Below, one piece after another: positions 21,381 to 34,112 of a stretch of 60,000 bases of DNA. The notes beneath the pieces were generated by a model. The model had not been told where the DNA came from. It was given only the letters and a program-made list of their open reading frames with translations, and searched no databases. Both the position numbers and the translations under genes were made by a program. Every line of letters begins with the position of its first letter. Position 1 is the first letter of the stretch. Where the stretch lies: contig NC_092674.1 in assembly GCF_964355755.1 (NCBI RefSeq), positions 24,084,001 to 24,144,000 on the forward strand, in the 5' to 3' direction. This DNA is from Antedon mediterranea (Eukaryota > Echinodermata > Crinoidea > Comatulida > Antedonidae).

Positions 21381-22320
21381 CATACATCTCACGTCGGTTC
21401 AAAATGGGTAAACACCTGTGTAAATGTCTTGGATATTATACTTTATATACATGTGTTATATAATTATTTAACGAATACTGTAACAATTGTCTCCCCTATT
21501 ATTAACCCCTATCCCTTACTATTAGATTTTTAATAATATAAAAAATGGTATATTGTATAACACTTTGTATTGTAATAGTTCTTTTACGCTTTTGTGATTC
21601 TTTTTGTTTTGTTTTTATGTATTCTTGATACGAGCGAATCGTAATTCTAATCCAATTTCTCAATGTCTTAACTATTAAAAGAATTTAAATTAATGATGAA
21701 GACAACTAAATCTAAATCCGTAAAATATATCATTACAAATTGTGTTATTTTTTTGTTAAATTGTAAGTAGTTGTTGATATAAGAAACTATGTAAGGTTAG
21801 GCCTAGTATGTTGCTACAAGTTTAGGCAGTGTGTTTCAACGTATACTGCAAAAGTGTACTCAAACGAATTAAAGAAAAAATCGACATTGCAGCGATAAAT
21901 ACATTGATACCTCCATTTTACGAACTACGCCCTTCTATAAATAATTGCATTAATTTAGAGAAATCAAATTCTCATTAACTGTTCATACAATTGAGGTTTT
22001 AAGGAACATTAATGTGTAATCTTTATACAGAAATTCCTGATGATTCTAATACAACTTTATTACTTTGTTTATGAAACAGTTCTGTGTGACCATTTCACCC
22101 GTATTTGCACTATGAAATAAATCTACAAAACCACTTGTTTTAAAAGAATTATTTTGATTGGTTGTTGTGCATGACCATTGATTATTGTGTGTGTGAAAAG
22201 GAGCTTAGGTTCTGTTAATATATTTTTGTTATGAGATACTTCTGTAACCGTTTGAATGTTATTGTTCTTTTCTCCAAATAAAATATAAATCTGCCTTGTA
22301 TAAGTATTTTGTCTTGTTTT
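21381..22320. other. unannotated intergenic sequence
   Basis: AT-rich; no coding similarity, RNA gene or clear repeat seen. Confidence 0.4.
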
Positions 22321-22645
22321 GTAGTTGTAGACAATATTAAAATACCCGATAACAGTCTCCGTCCATGGGATACAAAGTGACCGTTCCTTTATAAATCTTG
22401 TCGTTTACCAAATCCTTGCCAATACATCGGTTGACAACAAAAATGTGATCCACAGATGGTAACATATTTGCAGTTGTAGACAAAATTAAAATACAGATTC
22501 TATATAGTACGTTCAGTCCATAGGATACAAAATGGCCGTTTCTCTATATATCTTGTCGTTTTCCAACATTACCTTGCCAATACATCGGTTGATTGAAAAC
22601 AAACATGTGATCCACAGATGGTACAACATATTTGCATATATTAAC
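22321..22645. repeat. two-unit tandem duplication (~155 bp)
   Basis: 'gttgtagacaatattaaaat', 'gtccatgggatacaaa', 'tcttgtcgttt', 'ccttgccaatacatcggttga' (split by one variant base) and 'gtgatccacagatggta' each occur twice in the same order, at about 22324-22470 and 22475-22640, with moderate divergence. Confidence 0.8.
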
Positions 22646-22941
22646 GAATGATCCAATCAATATTCATCGTATTTGAATGACGGTGTGTGGTAACCTGTGA
22701 AATCGAGTGGTCATTCTTAACTTGAACGCGCGATGTCCATCAGCAGAACGTGGTTTGCAGTAGGTAGGTATTAGAACATAATTTTGTACATTTTAAATGA
22801 ATTATATTAAACGAATTAGTCTACTGTTTAATGTTAATAAATAACTTGTTGTTTGGTCTACGTTTGTTGTTGCGTTTTAAAACCACCGCTGAAACTACAT
22901 TGTTCCACTGCTATTGAATCTCGAATATTATTTATAAACCT

Positions 22942-23152
22942 AAAGCTTGGTTCCCACTAGAACGTAACGCAAGGACGTAAACGCAACGCAAGCGTTTTAA
23001 AGCTTGGTTCCCACTAGAACGTGACGCAAGGACGTAAACGCAATGCAGGCGTTTTAACCAATCTCAAGCGAATAAGCCATCGCTTGTGATTGGTCAATTC
23101 ACTTGCGTTGCGTTACGTCCTTGTGTTGCGTCGCTAGTGGGAACCACGCTTT
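22942..23152. mobile_element. family B element with duplicated left arm
   Basis: It starts 'aaagcttggttcccactaga', repeats the same ~55-bp left end at about 22998, and ends 'gtgggaaccacgcttt'. 'cttgtgattggtcaattcac' is in the right arm. The duplicated end may reflect slippage or insertion of one copy next to another. Confidence 0.8.
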
Positions 23153-24715
23153 AACGATCTTTTTTTTTTCAAATTCGTTTGGAAAGAGTCCATATGAAGA
23201 GATAATCATATTACAAAGGCCTACAATAAATAGTTGAATCAGAGATTTGACTATACAGAAAGGAGTGTTACAATGTCTGCAGCAAACAATGTAGTAGTAG
23301 GCCTACGGTATGAAAAGAGATTATTATGCATTAGTAGTTGGGTCTAATTACTCGTGTTTCCTCACATTCAGGAAACTCCAGAGGAAAATGGAGCTCGAAG
23401 ATGACATTTTTTATCCGAAGTTAATTATCTTTTACTTTATTTTTTAGGTGTCTTGTTGGGCCATGATACATTATTATTATATTAAACAAACAGAAATTCT
23501 AAATAAACATTTGAAAACACCACTCACTGCAAACCCAAGCTAATCCATGTTCACGTTTTTAGCTTTGGGATCTCATCATTGCTTTCTTTGGATATATATT
23601 TTTGATATCAAGATTTTTGCTTTGGGTTTTTCTTTTTGATATTTGGATTTTTGTTTTTGATATCAAGATTTTTGCTATCAAGATTTTTGCTTTGGATTTA
23701 ACGTTTGTCACCAAACACAGTAAGAGCTAACATGGAACTGAAAAAATAATATAGAAATAATTATATTAATTTTTTGGTTCAAATATTAACATACTAATAA
23801 CAGGAGAAGAGATAAAAGATGTCACCGCCATTTTGTTTTCAGTTTATAGAATTATTCTTCCCTGGTTGTATCATGCACACTATTACTATTTATATTGAGA
23901 TTATGTTATATTTCCTTAATGCAATCCTAGAACGATAAGAGGTGGTATTTAATATTACGTAATATGTGCAGCCAACTTTTTGGTTATTAATTTAGCATGC
24001 AATCAAGAACAATTAAGATGTAATTAAGACACTTGTTGCAGCTGTACACTATATTATAAGTAGGTTTTGGTCATTTGCCGTACATGCTTTTTTACTCCAG
24101 TACTAACACATTCGTTTTACAGGTGATCTGAAAGTACTGCACATGGTTAAGTGCATTATCAAACCACACTGTACTATAGATTAATACAAACAGCATCATG
24201 CCACATAACATTGTAGGTGACAAGCTGACAATAATAGGGGATTACTCTTCCCTGCAATAGCCACATCAGAAACACTGTTTAGTTAAATTGGCCTTAAGTC
24301 ATCACCAACCATCATCATAATAATACATTATACAATTGTAAGCTACGTTGTTGTACATCGCTTAATTTTATATTATTGTATTATTGTATTATTCTAACAC
24401 AACGTATGCATGATACAACCGCCAGTGTGCAATTTAGTATCCCGATGCGCACTGGTTATTATTAAGGTTGGTGCGCATGGTATTTCTACGCGCTAACGTT
24501 AAGTACGATATGGCGCACTTGGCGTTAACGTGTGGACATTCCTGTGTGCATCATCCCATTCCCCCAATGGATTGGATCAACCCAAGGTAGGTTAATACTA
24601 ACGCATCAAGACTCAAGAGGCATAAAACAAAGTAAGTTCTCCTGATCGCGTAGTTCGCTACCGTGTAGTTCACCCTATCGCGTAGTCAGGATTTAAAACG
24701 AGGTTTAGATTAGGT
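23153..24715. other. intergenic sequence with a small imperfect repeat
   Basis: At about 23580-23700 there are four imperfect repeats of 'gatatcaagatttttgcttt'. No gene was recognised in the rest. Confidence 0.45.
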
Positions 24716-24719
24716 GCAT

Positions 24720-25575
24720 AAGTACAGTTATGTTGATCAGATGTAGTGGAGAGATCAACTAACTGGTTCTTGTCTCTTCGGAGACACTTACTGTATGTGT
24801 GCAGTTATGTTGATCAGATGTAGTGGAGAGATCAGCTAACTGGTTCTTTTCTCTTTGGAGACACTTACTGTATGTGTGCAGTTATGTTGATCAGATGTAG
24901 TGGAGAGATTAACTAACTGGTTCTTGTCTCTTCGGAGACTCTTACTGTAGGCCTATGTGTGCAGTTATGTTGATCAGATGTAGTGGAGAGATCAGCTAAC
25001 TGGTTCTTGTCTCTTCGGAGACACTTACTGTATGTGTGCAGTTATGTTGATCAGATGTAGTGGAGAGATCAGCTAACTGGTTCTTGTCTCTTCGGAGACA
25101 CTTACTGTATGTGTGCAGTTATGTTGATCAGATGTAGTGGAGAGATCAACTAACTAACTGGTTCTTGTCTCTTCGGAGACACTTACTGTATGTGTGCAGT
25201 TATGTTGATCAGATGTAGAGTGAAAGAGATCAGCTAACTGGTTCTTGTCTCTTCGGAGACTCTTACTGTATGTGTGCAGTTATGTTGATCAGATGTAGTG
25301 GAGAGATCAACTAACTGGTTCTTGTCTCTTCGGAGACACTTACTGTATATGTGCAGTTATGTTGATCAGATGTAGTGGAGAGATCAACTAACTGATTCTT
25401 GTCTCTTCGGAGACACTTACTGTATGTGTGCAGTTATGTTGATCAGATGTAGTGGGGAGATCAACTAGCTGGTTCATTGTCTCTTCAGAGACACTTACTG
25501 TATGTGTGCAGTTATGTTGATCAGATGTAGTGGGGAGATCAACTAGCTGGTTCATTGTCTCTTCAGAGACCCTTC
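24720..25575. repeat. ~78-bp minisatellite with a UUCG-type hairpin in each unit
   Basis: About eleven units start with 'cagttatgttgatcagatgt' and end 'cttactgtatgtgtg'. Each contains GTCTCTTCGGAGAC, a 5-bp stem closed over TTCG with a C-G closing pair (first copy 24772-24785). Variant units read CTTTGG or CTTCAG in the loop region while the stem is mostly kept. Anchors are at about 24725, 24802, 24879, 24962, 25039, 25116, 25197, 25278, 25354, 25430 and 25508. Confidence 0.93.
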
Positions 25576-27270
25576 TTTAAGCATTGTATATCATAATAAA
25601 TATATTAACACAATCACCAACAAAATTTATTTATTTTATCAATAGTGAAAAAAAGAAAGCATAACTTAAAATATTAAAAATAAAAAATAAAATTACGCGA
25701 TTAAATAACTTTGGTTATATTTTATACGTAAATCCATTATTTTAATGATGGTACGATTTGAGAACTTGTGTTATTTTACGTAAATCCATTGTTTTAATGA
25801 TGGTGCAACCATTTTGTTCAATTTCACAACCCCACAATGTGTACTAACAAATTTTTTTTTGTTTTTCAGGGTAATCAATGTACTTTTATCTTTTCAGAGA
25901 TTGAAGATAATTTTTTCGTATTTTTCTTTTGCAGATTAATTTTGTTAATATTTAAAATTGACAGTATTACGGTACGGTACTGTTACTTTTTTTGTATTAA
26001 TTGATTACGTTAATTAGACTGTATGTGTACAACTACAGTTCGCAGTTGCACCCCGACCCCCTATTATGGCTATTTAAAGTTACCGTATAAGGTATTTTAG
26101 GCCTACGTTTTATATCCCTAGTGTTTTCAAATGTATGCATATAAGTCAATAATATTACTATATCTACAGACACTAATTTATTTATTTTATTCTTTCAGAA
26201 ATCTTATGTTGATTTTGATATTATAGTCATTATTTTGATGTGGATCGTTTTAAGTTTTAAAATGACATTAAATCTTGATCGGTATTATTATTATTGAGGT
26301 AGGTGTTGAATTCATGAAATATCTTTTAATTATGGAATCGGCACTTCAATTGGAATGACATCGATCATAACTTATCCTGGTCCTCCTGGTAAGTACAATA
26401 ATAAATTAAAATACTTCACACAAAAACACTAGGTCCAACAGAAGAAACTGGTTTCGATCAGCGCATGCGCAAATCACTTTCAGCGAAACACAAACTATCA
26501 ATGTACAGTGCGGTATTTCTGTGTAGGCCTATAGAATAAGAATGAAAATGATTGTAAAATGGCATAAAATGGGAAAAAATTATATAAACACGGCTAACAA
26601 AAAGTTGATATATATATTTGAATGGCTTCCGTTCCATCTGAGTTTTAATTTTAATCAATAGTTTTAAGATTTAATCATTATAACCTAACAAAGCCGGCCT
26701 AACTTTGATCATCTTCATCTACACTAATGCTCCGTTTTGTTTTCAGGTTCGGAAGAGGTGCACCACGCGCGCGTTCATTTATAATACTATAATATTATTA
26801 TTCATATTTGTTTAATTAAATTAATTAATAATAACTAATTAACTCAAATGGAGACGGAAGCTATCAAATAAAATAATCATCTTTTAGCGTAAGCATTTAA
26901 ATCGTCGTCGTCGTAAAATACCAACCAATTATATTGGTATATTTGGTAAAAGCGGATTAAATACAGGTAGGGGGCTATATTACCAAAGAGCTCATACTAA
27001 TATTTTAGCGGGTTTGTTTTAATGTTTTACACAATTGTCAATAAGGTTGCAACATATTACTAGTGGAATGATGTGCTATAAGGTAGAAATGATGACAATA
27101 TCTACCAAGACATTTAAGTTTTTTTAAGCGTAAAGCGCTTTCACATCGCGCCGGTCCGGTGCCAAACTAATTGTGGAAGGGTTTAGTGGTAAAGCACGCG
27201 GACGCGATGTTAAAGCAGCTTTAACCAGACACTTCAATCTGGAAATTATACTTACTGTTCTTTCGTTTTA
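25576..27270. other. unannotated intergenic sequence
   Basis: AT-rich. I found no exon with a recognisable product. The open frame on the minus strand at 26458-26658 has no features supporting it. Confidence 0.4.
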
Positions 27271-27273
27271 TAG

Positions 27274-28099
27274 ATTGGTGAGTTGTCAACGTGATCTACG
27301 CCATCGAAGGTAAAAACTGATACGTGATGACAAAAAGGTACGTATTACCATTACAAAAAAGGTTGAGCTCATTTTATAATTGACAACAAATGTTTTTATA
27401 TTTATAGGTTGATGACGAAATGTCAACGCTGAGCCTAAACGACCGCCGTTACATGCTAAGGTATGCATACATAATCTACAGTTCAAAGACATCGAGGAAA
27501 AACAGTTTTTGTACCCTAAACACTAACGTCTATTAATTATATACTGGTAATAAAATCCAGGCAATGTGGACACTCACTATTATTCTGTTGTTTTGTATAG
27601 CTTGGTGTCTCAGAGTGTGAACGTAGTCTACGCTAACGTCATATGTAAACGTTGTATCAAATACATGACGAAGAAGTACGTAACGTATGTCCAAGACCAA
27701 AAGGTCACACCCATTCTAATATTAGAAATGAATTTTTTTACAGATTGTATTGGTGACACCCGACATCGTGAAATGATACTTATGTATGACTCTTATTTTC
27801 AACTGAAAAGGTGAGGGTGAGAAAGTTTTTAGCCTTATAACCTTAACCTTAATTACCTAAAATCCAGCCAATCTGTAATTATAATTACTGTATTATTTTA
27901 TTTTATAGATGGTGGGTGAGAGTTATGGATGTAGTCTCGCCACTGGAAGGTAAAAACTGTATCAATTACATGAAGAGAGGTAGATATGTCCTGGACCAAA
28001 TAGTCAAACCCATTTTAATATTAATAATCTTTTTTATTCTTACAGAATGATCGGTAGTGACGGCACCCGATGTCAACCCCACAACATTGCAAAATTAAG
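27274..28099 (+). repeat. three tandem ~320-bp modules with splice-like borders
   Basis: Each module has two short segments bounded by acceptor- and donor-like sequence. The first segments are 27274-27309, from 27601 (donor degraded) and 27909-27949, each after 'tatag' and before 'gtaaa'. The second segments are 27408-27460, 27744-27810 and 28046-28099, after 'atag' or 'acag' and before 'gtatgc', 'gtgagg' or 'gtattc'. Shared strings include 'aggtaaaaactg', 'cacccattctaatatta' (versus 'cacccatttt' variants) and 'aaaatccagg'. The segments do not keep one reading frame across modules, so a non-coding transcript or a decayed exon array is more likely than a protein. Confidence 0.45.
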
Positions 28100-28462
28100 G
28101 TATTCCTACTTATTCCCAACTCGAAGAGTGAAGCCAATAAAAAAGTTTTTTAACGTAAATATTTAAAAATCGATCATAAGTACTGTAAAAAAATGCAGGC
28201 AATATAAAAATACTGTATTTACTTTGTATTGGCCTTGGTTTTTTTTTCGCGCCGCTCCTTTAGATAGTTATATAAGAACGAAAGTATTAGAGAAACAGTT
28301 ACCATAAAAAATTTGTATTTGGGAACTCGGACTGGGCATGCGCACACCCCAAAGCGCGTCTGGGAAAAGAGTCTATGAAAACATGATAAATATTGAGATG
28401 CATGTAGATGGTATCGAGATGAGCGGCGTTTTTTTGTAAGAAATATTTCTTGTTTAAAAATA

Positions 28463-28720
28463 GATTAGTGGATGGGAGTTACAAACATTTGGACAGCAGC
28501 AGAAGTGGAGTTAACCAGATCAAGAGATCAAAGTGTAGCAGCGGGGATCAGACACAAGACACAACAGTATCTTCTGTGAGAATTAACTGCGGCAGACTCA
28601 GGACAAGACGACGGCGGAGGCCAGAGAGAATACTAGGTTTTAGTTCGTTATGTATGCCTAATTATATTACATTGGAGTCTTCACTGGAAATATTAAAGAA
28701 CTTTGTTACATGCTAAATAT
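28463..28720 (+). other. purine-rich exon-like segment, possible non-coding transcript
   Basis: It follows an 'aaatag' acceptor-like site and begins 'attagtggatgggagtta', resembling the first segments of the modules upstream. It is rich in 'gaag' and 'agacga' strings, as exons often are, unlike its AT-rich surroundings. An 88-codon open frame spans it, but nothing in the product is recognisable. Confidence 0.3.
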
Positions 28721-28884
28721 TTTGATAAAAATAAATCCACAACAAAAATAATGCACAATAATAAAAAACAAGTATTAGAAATGTTGAACGGATAGGGACT
28801 ATTAAAAAAAACAAATATTATTAAAGCATTGTGTTTTTTCTTAGATTAAAAATGTGCTGTGCTGCTACCAATCTTGCTCAGTGA

Positions 28885-28990
28885 TGATCATGCTGTGGCC
28901 GACCAATGGTGATCGCATGCTGTGGCCGACGAATGGTGATCGGATCATGCCGTTGCAGACGAATGGTGATCGCATGCTGCAACAACCCCG
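28885..28990. repeat. three ~32-bp tandem repeats
   Basis: 'atgctgtggccgac' and 'aatggtgatcgcatg' recur three times with small changes. Confidence 0.75.
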
Positions 28991-29223
28991 ATATTAAACC
29001 TGCTATTCAAAATAACGGCATGTAAGAAAACCGTTTGAAAGACCAACTAAGCCCAGGTACCTAATAGGAATATCGCATGCTCTACTCATGTTCCACTTGG
29101 AAACATGTAAAATGCTTATGCTTACTCATTACCCCCTTAATCGAACCACCCCTCCCACCTCACACACGATAGGCTTAGTCAAATAAAGTGATATTGATTG
29201 TAACATGTTATTTTATTTGTGTA

Positions 29224-29450
29224 GCACAGAACGTCTACTATGTAACGTACTGAGCATAGCAGTAGAAGGTGGAACAACTACCAGTAGCAGACAACGGGGG
29301 AGCTCGAGAGTGGCGCCAGCACAGGACGACGGATAACTAGACGGACGCACCCACGCCCACCAGGCAGAAGACAAAGGGATCGGTTCAGTTATGCAATTAT
29401 GATAAAATACAAAATGTATTGTTTAAAATCATTAAAAATGTTCGTATTTA
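29224..29450 (+). other. second exon-like segment, possible 3' exon of a non-coding transcript
   Basis: It comes after 'tttatttgtgtag' and is GC- and purine-rich ('gtagaaggtggaaca', 'cgggggagctcgagag') for about 150 bp, then turns AT-rich with an 'attaaaa' string at about 29430. No long frame. The link to the segments at 27.3-28.7 kb is speculative. Confidence 0.25.
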
Positions 29451-30805
29451 TCCATATTGTTTTTAACACTAACTCTTGTATTTTTGTTGGCTTTCATGTA
29501 ATGGTATGACCTCTCTTTGTGACACCCTCCCCCTTTCCGTATTAGATATCCCATCTTAGGTAGGCCTAGTGGGTCTAAGGTATGTAAGTAGGACAGGTAT
29601 AGGTAGGACGGGCGTAGCTGGTTAGGAAGAGAGAGGTTAATGCCATTTACAGGTCTGCCTTTATTGTTGGCCGTTACCATCTAATTTTTACTATATCATT
29701 GCACTTCTTGTTATCATCTTCATATTAATAGTTAATCTTCAGTTTAATAATTGATATGTATTTTCATGTCATAATTGCATTTCTGAAAGTAGGCAGAAGA
29801 AATTCGACCAGGAAAACTGTACATTTTTGTGTATCCTATATATTTGAAATAATTTAAAGTTGAAATAAAAAAAAAATGCATTTTTAAAATAAATATTTTG
29901 CCGATTCTTATGTTAGTATTTTGTATGAACTGTGATGAATTTATATCGAATTTGAACAATGAATATCATTGCCGAGTTATTATACCATAGAGGAAAAAAT
30001 ATTTAAATTATTAATTGAATTTATTTTTTCCTCCATGATTACACTATGTGACGTGTTTTCAATGTTTAAGAATAAATCAATAACTACCTGACAATCTATA
30101 CTACCTGGATAATTCAATTAGGTTCAACTATTAATTATCTACGCAGCGAACAATATCAGATTACTGGAAGGTTACAAATAAAATGTAATATTTATTAATA
30201 GAATATATATATATATATATTAATTTACATGTGACGCAATGCAGTTAGGCAAATAGTAAACGTTTGGGAAGCATCACCCCCAGAGCTGCATCACCCCCAG
30301 AGCTGATTTGTGATTGGTTGATAGTTGAACATCGCAACTCCTATTTTTATACGTATGCTGCCGCAAATGGGGTCTGTACAGGCATTTGTACTGTGTCTCA
30401 GTTTGGCCCAAGGTAAAAGAATGAGGGCTGGAACGTCCCATCGAAAAGCGATTTAGTTCGCTATTATAAATTATAAAATCCGAAATAAAATAAATTTAAT
30501 TGAATCCGTGAAAAGAATGAAAGGAAGAATAAATTCACTAAAGCCTGAAATTGGTAAAACGGCTTAGACAAGGTACATAATGATATTATATACACCGTCA
30601 CGGGCATTTGGTTACCTATATAGGCCTACTATAATGTTTACACTATCATGTCTAGGATAGTATGAAGATGTTGTTTTTGTACAAGGTGACAGATTAAGCC
30701 TGTAAAAAAGATGGCTAAATTAACCATGGAGAGGTATTAATTACCTCCATACTATAAAACCAAGACAACTAAGATGGTCCTGATATTAAATAACCATCAT
30801 TCAAT
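29451..30805. other. unannotated intergenic sequence
   Basis: No gene recognised. A short duplicated 'gcatcacccccagagctg' is at 30270-30305 and an (AT)n run is at about 30206. Confidence 0.45.
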
Positions 30806-30810
30806 TCATT

Positions 30811-31520
30811 GTTGATGATGTTGATGTCCGCACAACTAGTGAATATTTAGGAGTATGGATAGATGAAAAACTGACATGGAACGCCAACACTGCCAAAGTC
30901 TATGCGAAGGCAAACCAAAGATTGTACTTCTTAAGGAAATTAAGAAACTTTAAGATTGGCAGAGATGCGCTGTCTCTATTCCATCAGGCTAACATTTTGC
31001 TGTATTTGCTGTAAATAGTTTATCTAAGTATAACTCAAATAAATTACAGAGAATAATAAAAATGGCTAAGAAGGTAATAGGTGCAAACGTCCCATCTATC
31101 CATGATATATGCGATAAGGTTATGGAGAAAAAACTAAAATGTATATAATTAACGACCAGTCTCATCCTCTTTTTAACTTTATAAATTTCAGTAGATCCGA
31201 AAGGATGATTCCTTCAATTAAGAAGACTGAGCATCATAATAAATCATTTCTTCCGTGTGCAATCAGGCAACAACAAGCAATTTAAAAGATAACTTGAGAC
31301 GTTTTATATTTTATTCTATATAATAATAGTGTTTTATATTTATATTGTTACCATGTTTTATACATTGCATATTTTCTTATATATTATCTTATTCATTGTA
31401 TAGTATTGTATGGAACGCCGTTTACGCAACATTTCGATGATATGAATTTTATGACGCGATATGTGAATGAAATGCATCGATATGAATTAAATGAATTTTA
31501 ACTTTAACTTGAACTTGATT
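30811..31520 (+). pseudogene. degraded non-LTR retrotransposon, reverse transcriptase C-terminus and 3' tail
   Basis: The first frame gives YLGVWIDEKLTWNANTAKVY and then QRLYFLRKLRNF and RDALSLFHQ, ending at a TAA at 31012. This is the thumb-region pattern of animal LINE reverse transcriptases. Later pieces in shifted frames read RIIKMAKKVIGA and IINDQSHPLFNF, which normally follow in the same protein. Stops and frame changes show that it is dead. The end near 31490-31520, 'tttaactttaacttgaac', resembles a LINE 3' terminal repeat. It lies just upstream of the STXBP4 leader. Confidence 0.8.
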
Positions 31521-31539
31521 AATTGGAGTGCAGTGTGCG

Positions 31540-31731
31540 TGCAGCAGTATACAGGTGTAGAGTAGTGGAGATCGAGAGAGTGGACCGACAAATCAATCGA
31601 TGATAGAGGGCGCTATATAATGACGGACGAAGATGAAAAATCCGAAAAAATGACGCTAGATAGTTTGTTTACAATTTTATGTGATTAATTTATCATTATT
31701 TCACAAATAAATAATGGTAGACAGCTAAACA
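31540..31731 (+). other. STXBP4: candidate STXBP4 5' non-coding exon
   Basis: A strong donor 'aca|gtaagt' at 31732 pairs with the acceptor 'ttctttccag' ending at 32001, seven bases before the STXBP4 start codon. The 5' end is not defined. A 22-codon upstream frame (31620-31688) begins in this exon. Inferred from splice signals only. Confidence 0.4.
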
Positions 31732-32007
31732 GTAAGTGACTGAACCCTTGTTTTTTTGTTATAATTGATTAAATAAGTTATTAATTTGAAACTAGTCAAT
31801 TTGGCCTTAATTAATTACATTATAAGCTGCTAGGCTAGGCCCAGGCAGGCTACCCTGTCTGGCACTTTCAGTACACACGGGCAGTACACGTACGTAGGCG
31901 CTTCGACAGACAGTGGACTGATATTCAATTGAATGGCATAGCCTAGGCCTAGGATCCCCAGTAAAGAATTAACCCTAACAATTAATATAAATTCTTTCCA
32001 GATAGTA

Positions 32008-34112
32008 ATGTCGGAGACTGTTACTCTCACAGAAGCTGAAATCAGGTTAATTCGAGTATTTTATTTTACTGTATCAATAACCAGAATCGTTAATTTTTGA
32101 GTTGCCATAAATAAATATCGAATATCCTGTCAATTCTGTGTAGTAGAAGAATGAAATGACATTATTTTGTCATAATAATTGTCGGCGTTCATAATTTAAC
32201 GTATGTGCATGTTGCGTTTGCGCGGATAACCCAAATTCGTCAAAGTGACGAGTTCAAATCTAGTTTTGTTATGGATGGGACTTGTTCAACTTGGACACCA
32301 GTTAAGTTATGCAACAAAACAATATTATATTGACCTTTTGACTAATCAAATGATTAGGTTTTGACCAGATTTCTTTTAAAATTTTTTTGTTTTAGTTTGT
32401 TTTTAATATGCAAAACTTATAATATTATTATTAATGTTTCTAATTTTAGCACACAAGAAGATTCCCCGGCGGCATCTGGTCATACCCCTGTGCACAGTAC
32501 ACTCATGGATGGTACAGAAACACTAGTTTTCAAAAATTGTAAAAAAGGCCTTGGTATGTAGTTTTTTAAAAACTTTTTTAAACATTGCTTTTACTAAATA
32601 AAAATGTATTGTCCCTCAAAAACATGAAAATTAATAAATTAAGAATAAAGAAAAAAAAGTAAAAGAAATAGTTCACTTTTAAATATAAAAACTAAATCAT
32701 AAATGTCAACCAATAAACATTGAATGGCAGCCTATTTGACTTTTTTTAGGTCAATACCCTTTTTCACGATCCAATTTTAGGTCAAAGTGAATAACAATTA
32801 TGTAACATTAAAATAGAATATTCAACAAAATAATTTTTAAAAAGTTAGAAAAAAAGGGACAATATATCTTAACTTACACTGTCAAACGTCATTAGTAAGT
32901 TGAATGTGAAAAATTGAATATTTTTGGTTGTACATAATTTGCAGTAATGCCAGTAAAGCTAGAAATGTTGTTTGAATTTTTAGGCATTAAAATCATTGGA
33001 GGTAAAAGTGAAGAGGACGGAATTGATTATGGGATTTTCATCAAAAGGATTTTAAAGGGAGGACTTGCTGCAAAAGGAGGTAAAAAAATATAAAACTATA
33101 TTTTTCTCATTCATACCGGAAGCTCTCTTGAATTTCCTTTGCAAAATTTAATTCTTCAATACAAAATTTAAACTATTATTGGATAGCAAACCCATGCTTT
33201 CTAAAGCTCTGTCTACATTATCACCATTATGTGACAAAAAAATGTGATGTGGCCATATATGGACATGATGATGTCATATCACTACCATATTTGGACATAT
33301 CACTACCATATTTGGGCATATCACATTTGTGAAGCTAGTTGGATAGTGTAGACAGAGCTTAAAACCAAATGAGGCTTATAGGTAGTGAGGCAGCTATATT
33401 GACCATAAGATGCATTTAAGGACTAAGTCAGGATTTGAACTAAGGACTTTAATATTAGTAAGCACGCATATCAACCACCAAACCACACTGCCACTTTCAT
33501 TAAAACCTTTGAACATTTATTTTTTAGGTAAATTATTTGACGGTGATCAGATCCTGACGGTTAATGGCGAGAGTTTACTGCGAGTTACAAACGAAAGGTA
33601 AGTACTGTTAAAACACACACACCATACTGAAACTACAAACTGCATTTAGAGATTGGTACAGAAGTATTGTGTATATAACAAGCTTATTTTTCATGTTGGT
33701 AGACAAAGGATAAACGTTTAATACGTCCCGATGAACACTGAATGCTGTATATGGGCTTAATTACCATACTTTTTTTGGAATTATAAAAAAAAAAAAAAAT
33801 TCGAATAAATGCCTCGAGCCCCCAACTGTTATTTTATCAAAGAGAAAATTTCTACATACAGTTATTAAAGGGACACCTCTATTAAGGGTACACTGATAAA
33901 ACAGTTAGGGGACAATGTATGTTTTAACACTACCGCCTATTCTGGGGATACCCCTTAAAGTTCTAAAGGTGTGACTTATACTGTGTTTTTAATTACATTT
34001 ACTAGTATGTAATGAAAATTATTTAAATTTTTTTCAGGGCAGTTCACATTCTGAGGAGTGCTTCAGCTACAAATAATGTCACTTTGGTTGTAACAAGAAA
34101 TCCTTCATCAAA
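32008..34112 (+). CDS. STXBP4: STXBP4 exons 1-5: N-terminus and first PDZ domain
   Basis: Exons are 32008-32045, 32450-32553, 32984-33079, 33528-33597 and 34038-34112. They encode a short acidic start, then TETLVFKNCKKGLGIKI with the GLGI carboxylate-binding loop at residues 46-49, GGLAAKGGKLFDGDQILTVN and RAVHILRSASATNNVTLVV. All the landmarks of a canonical PDZ fold are present. Intron 3 carries a reversed family A element and a minus-strand tRNA-type SINE fragment. Confidence 0.92.
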
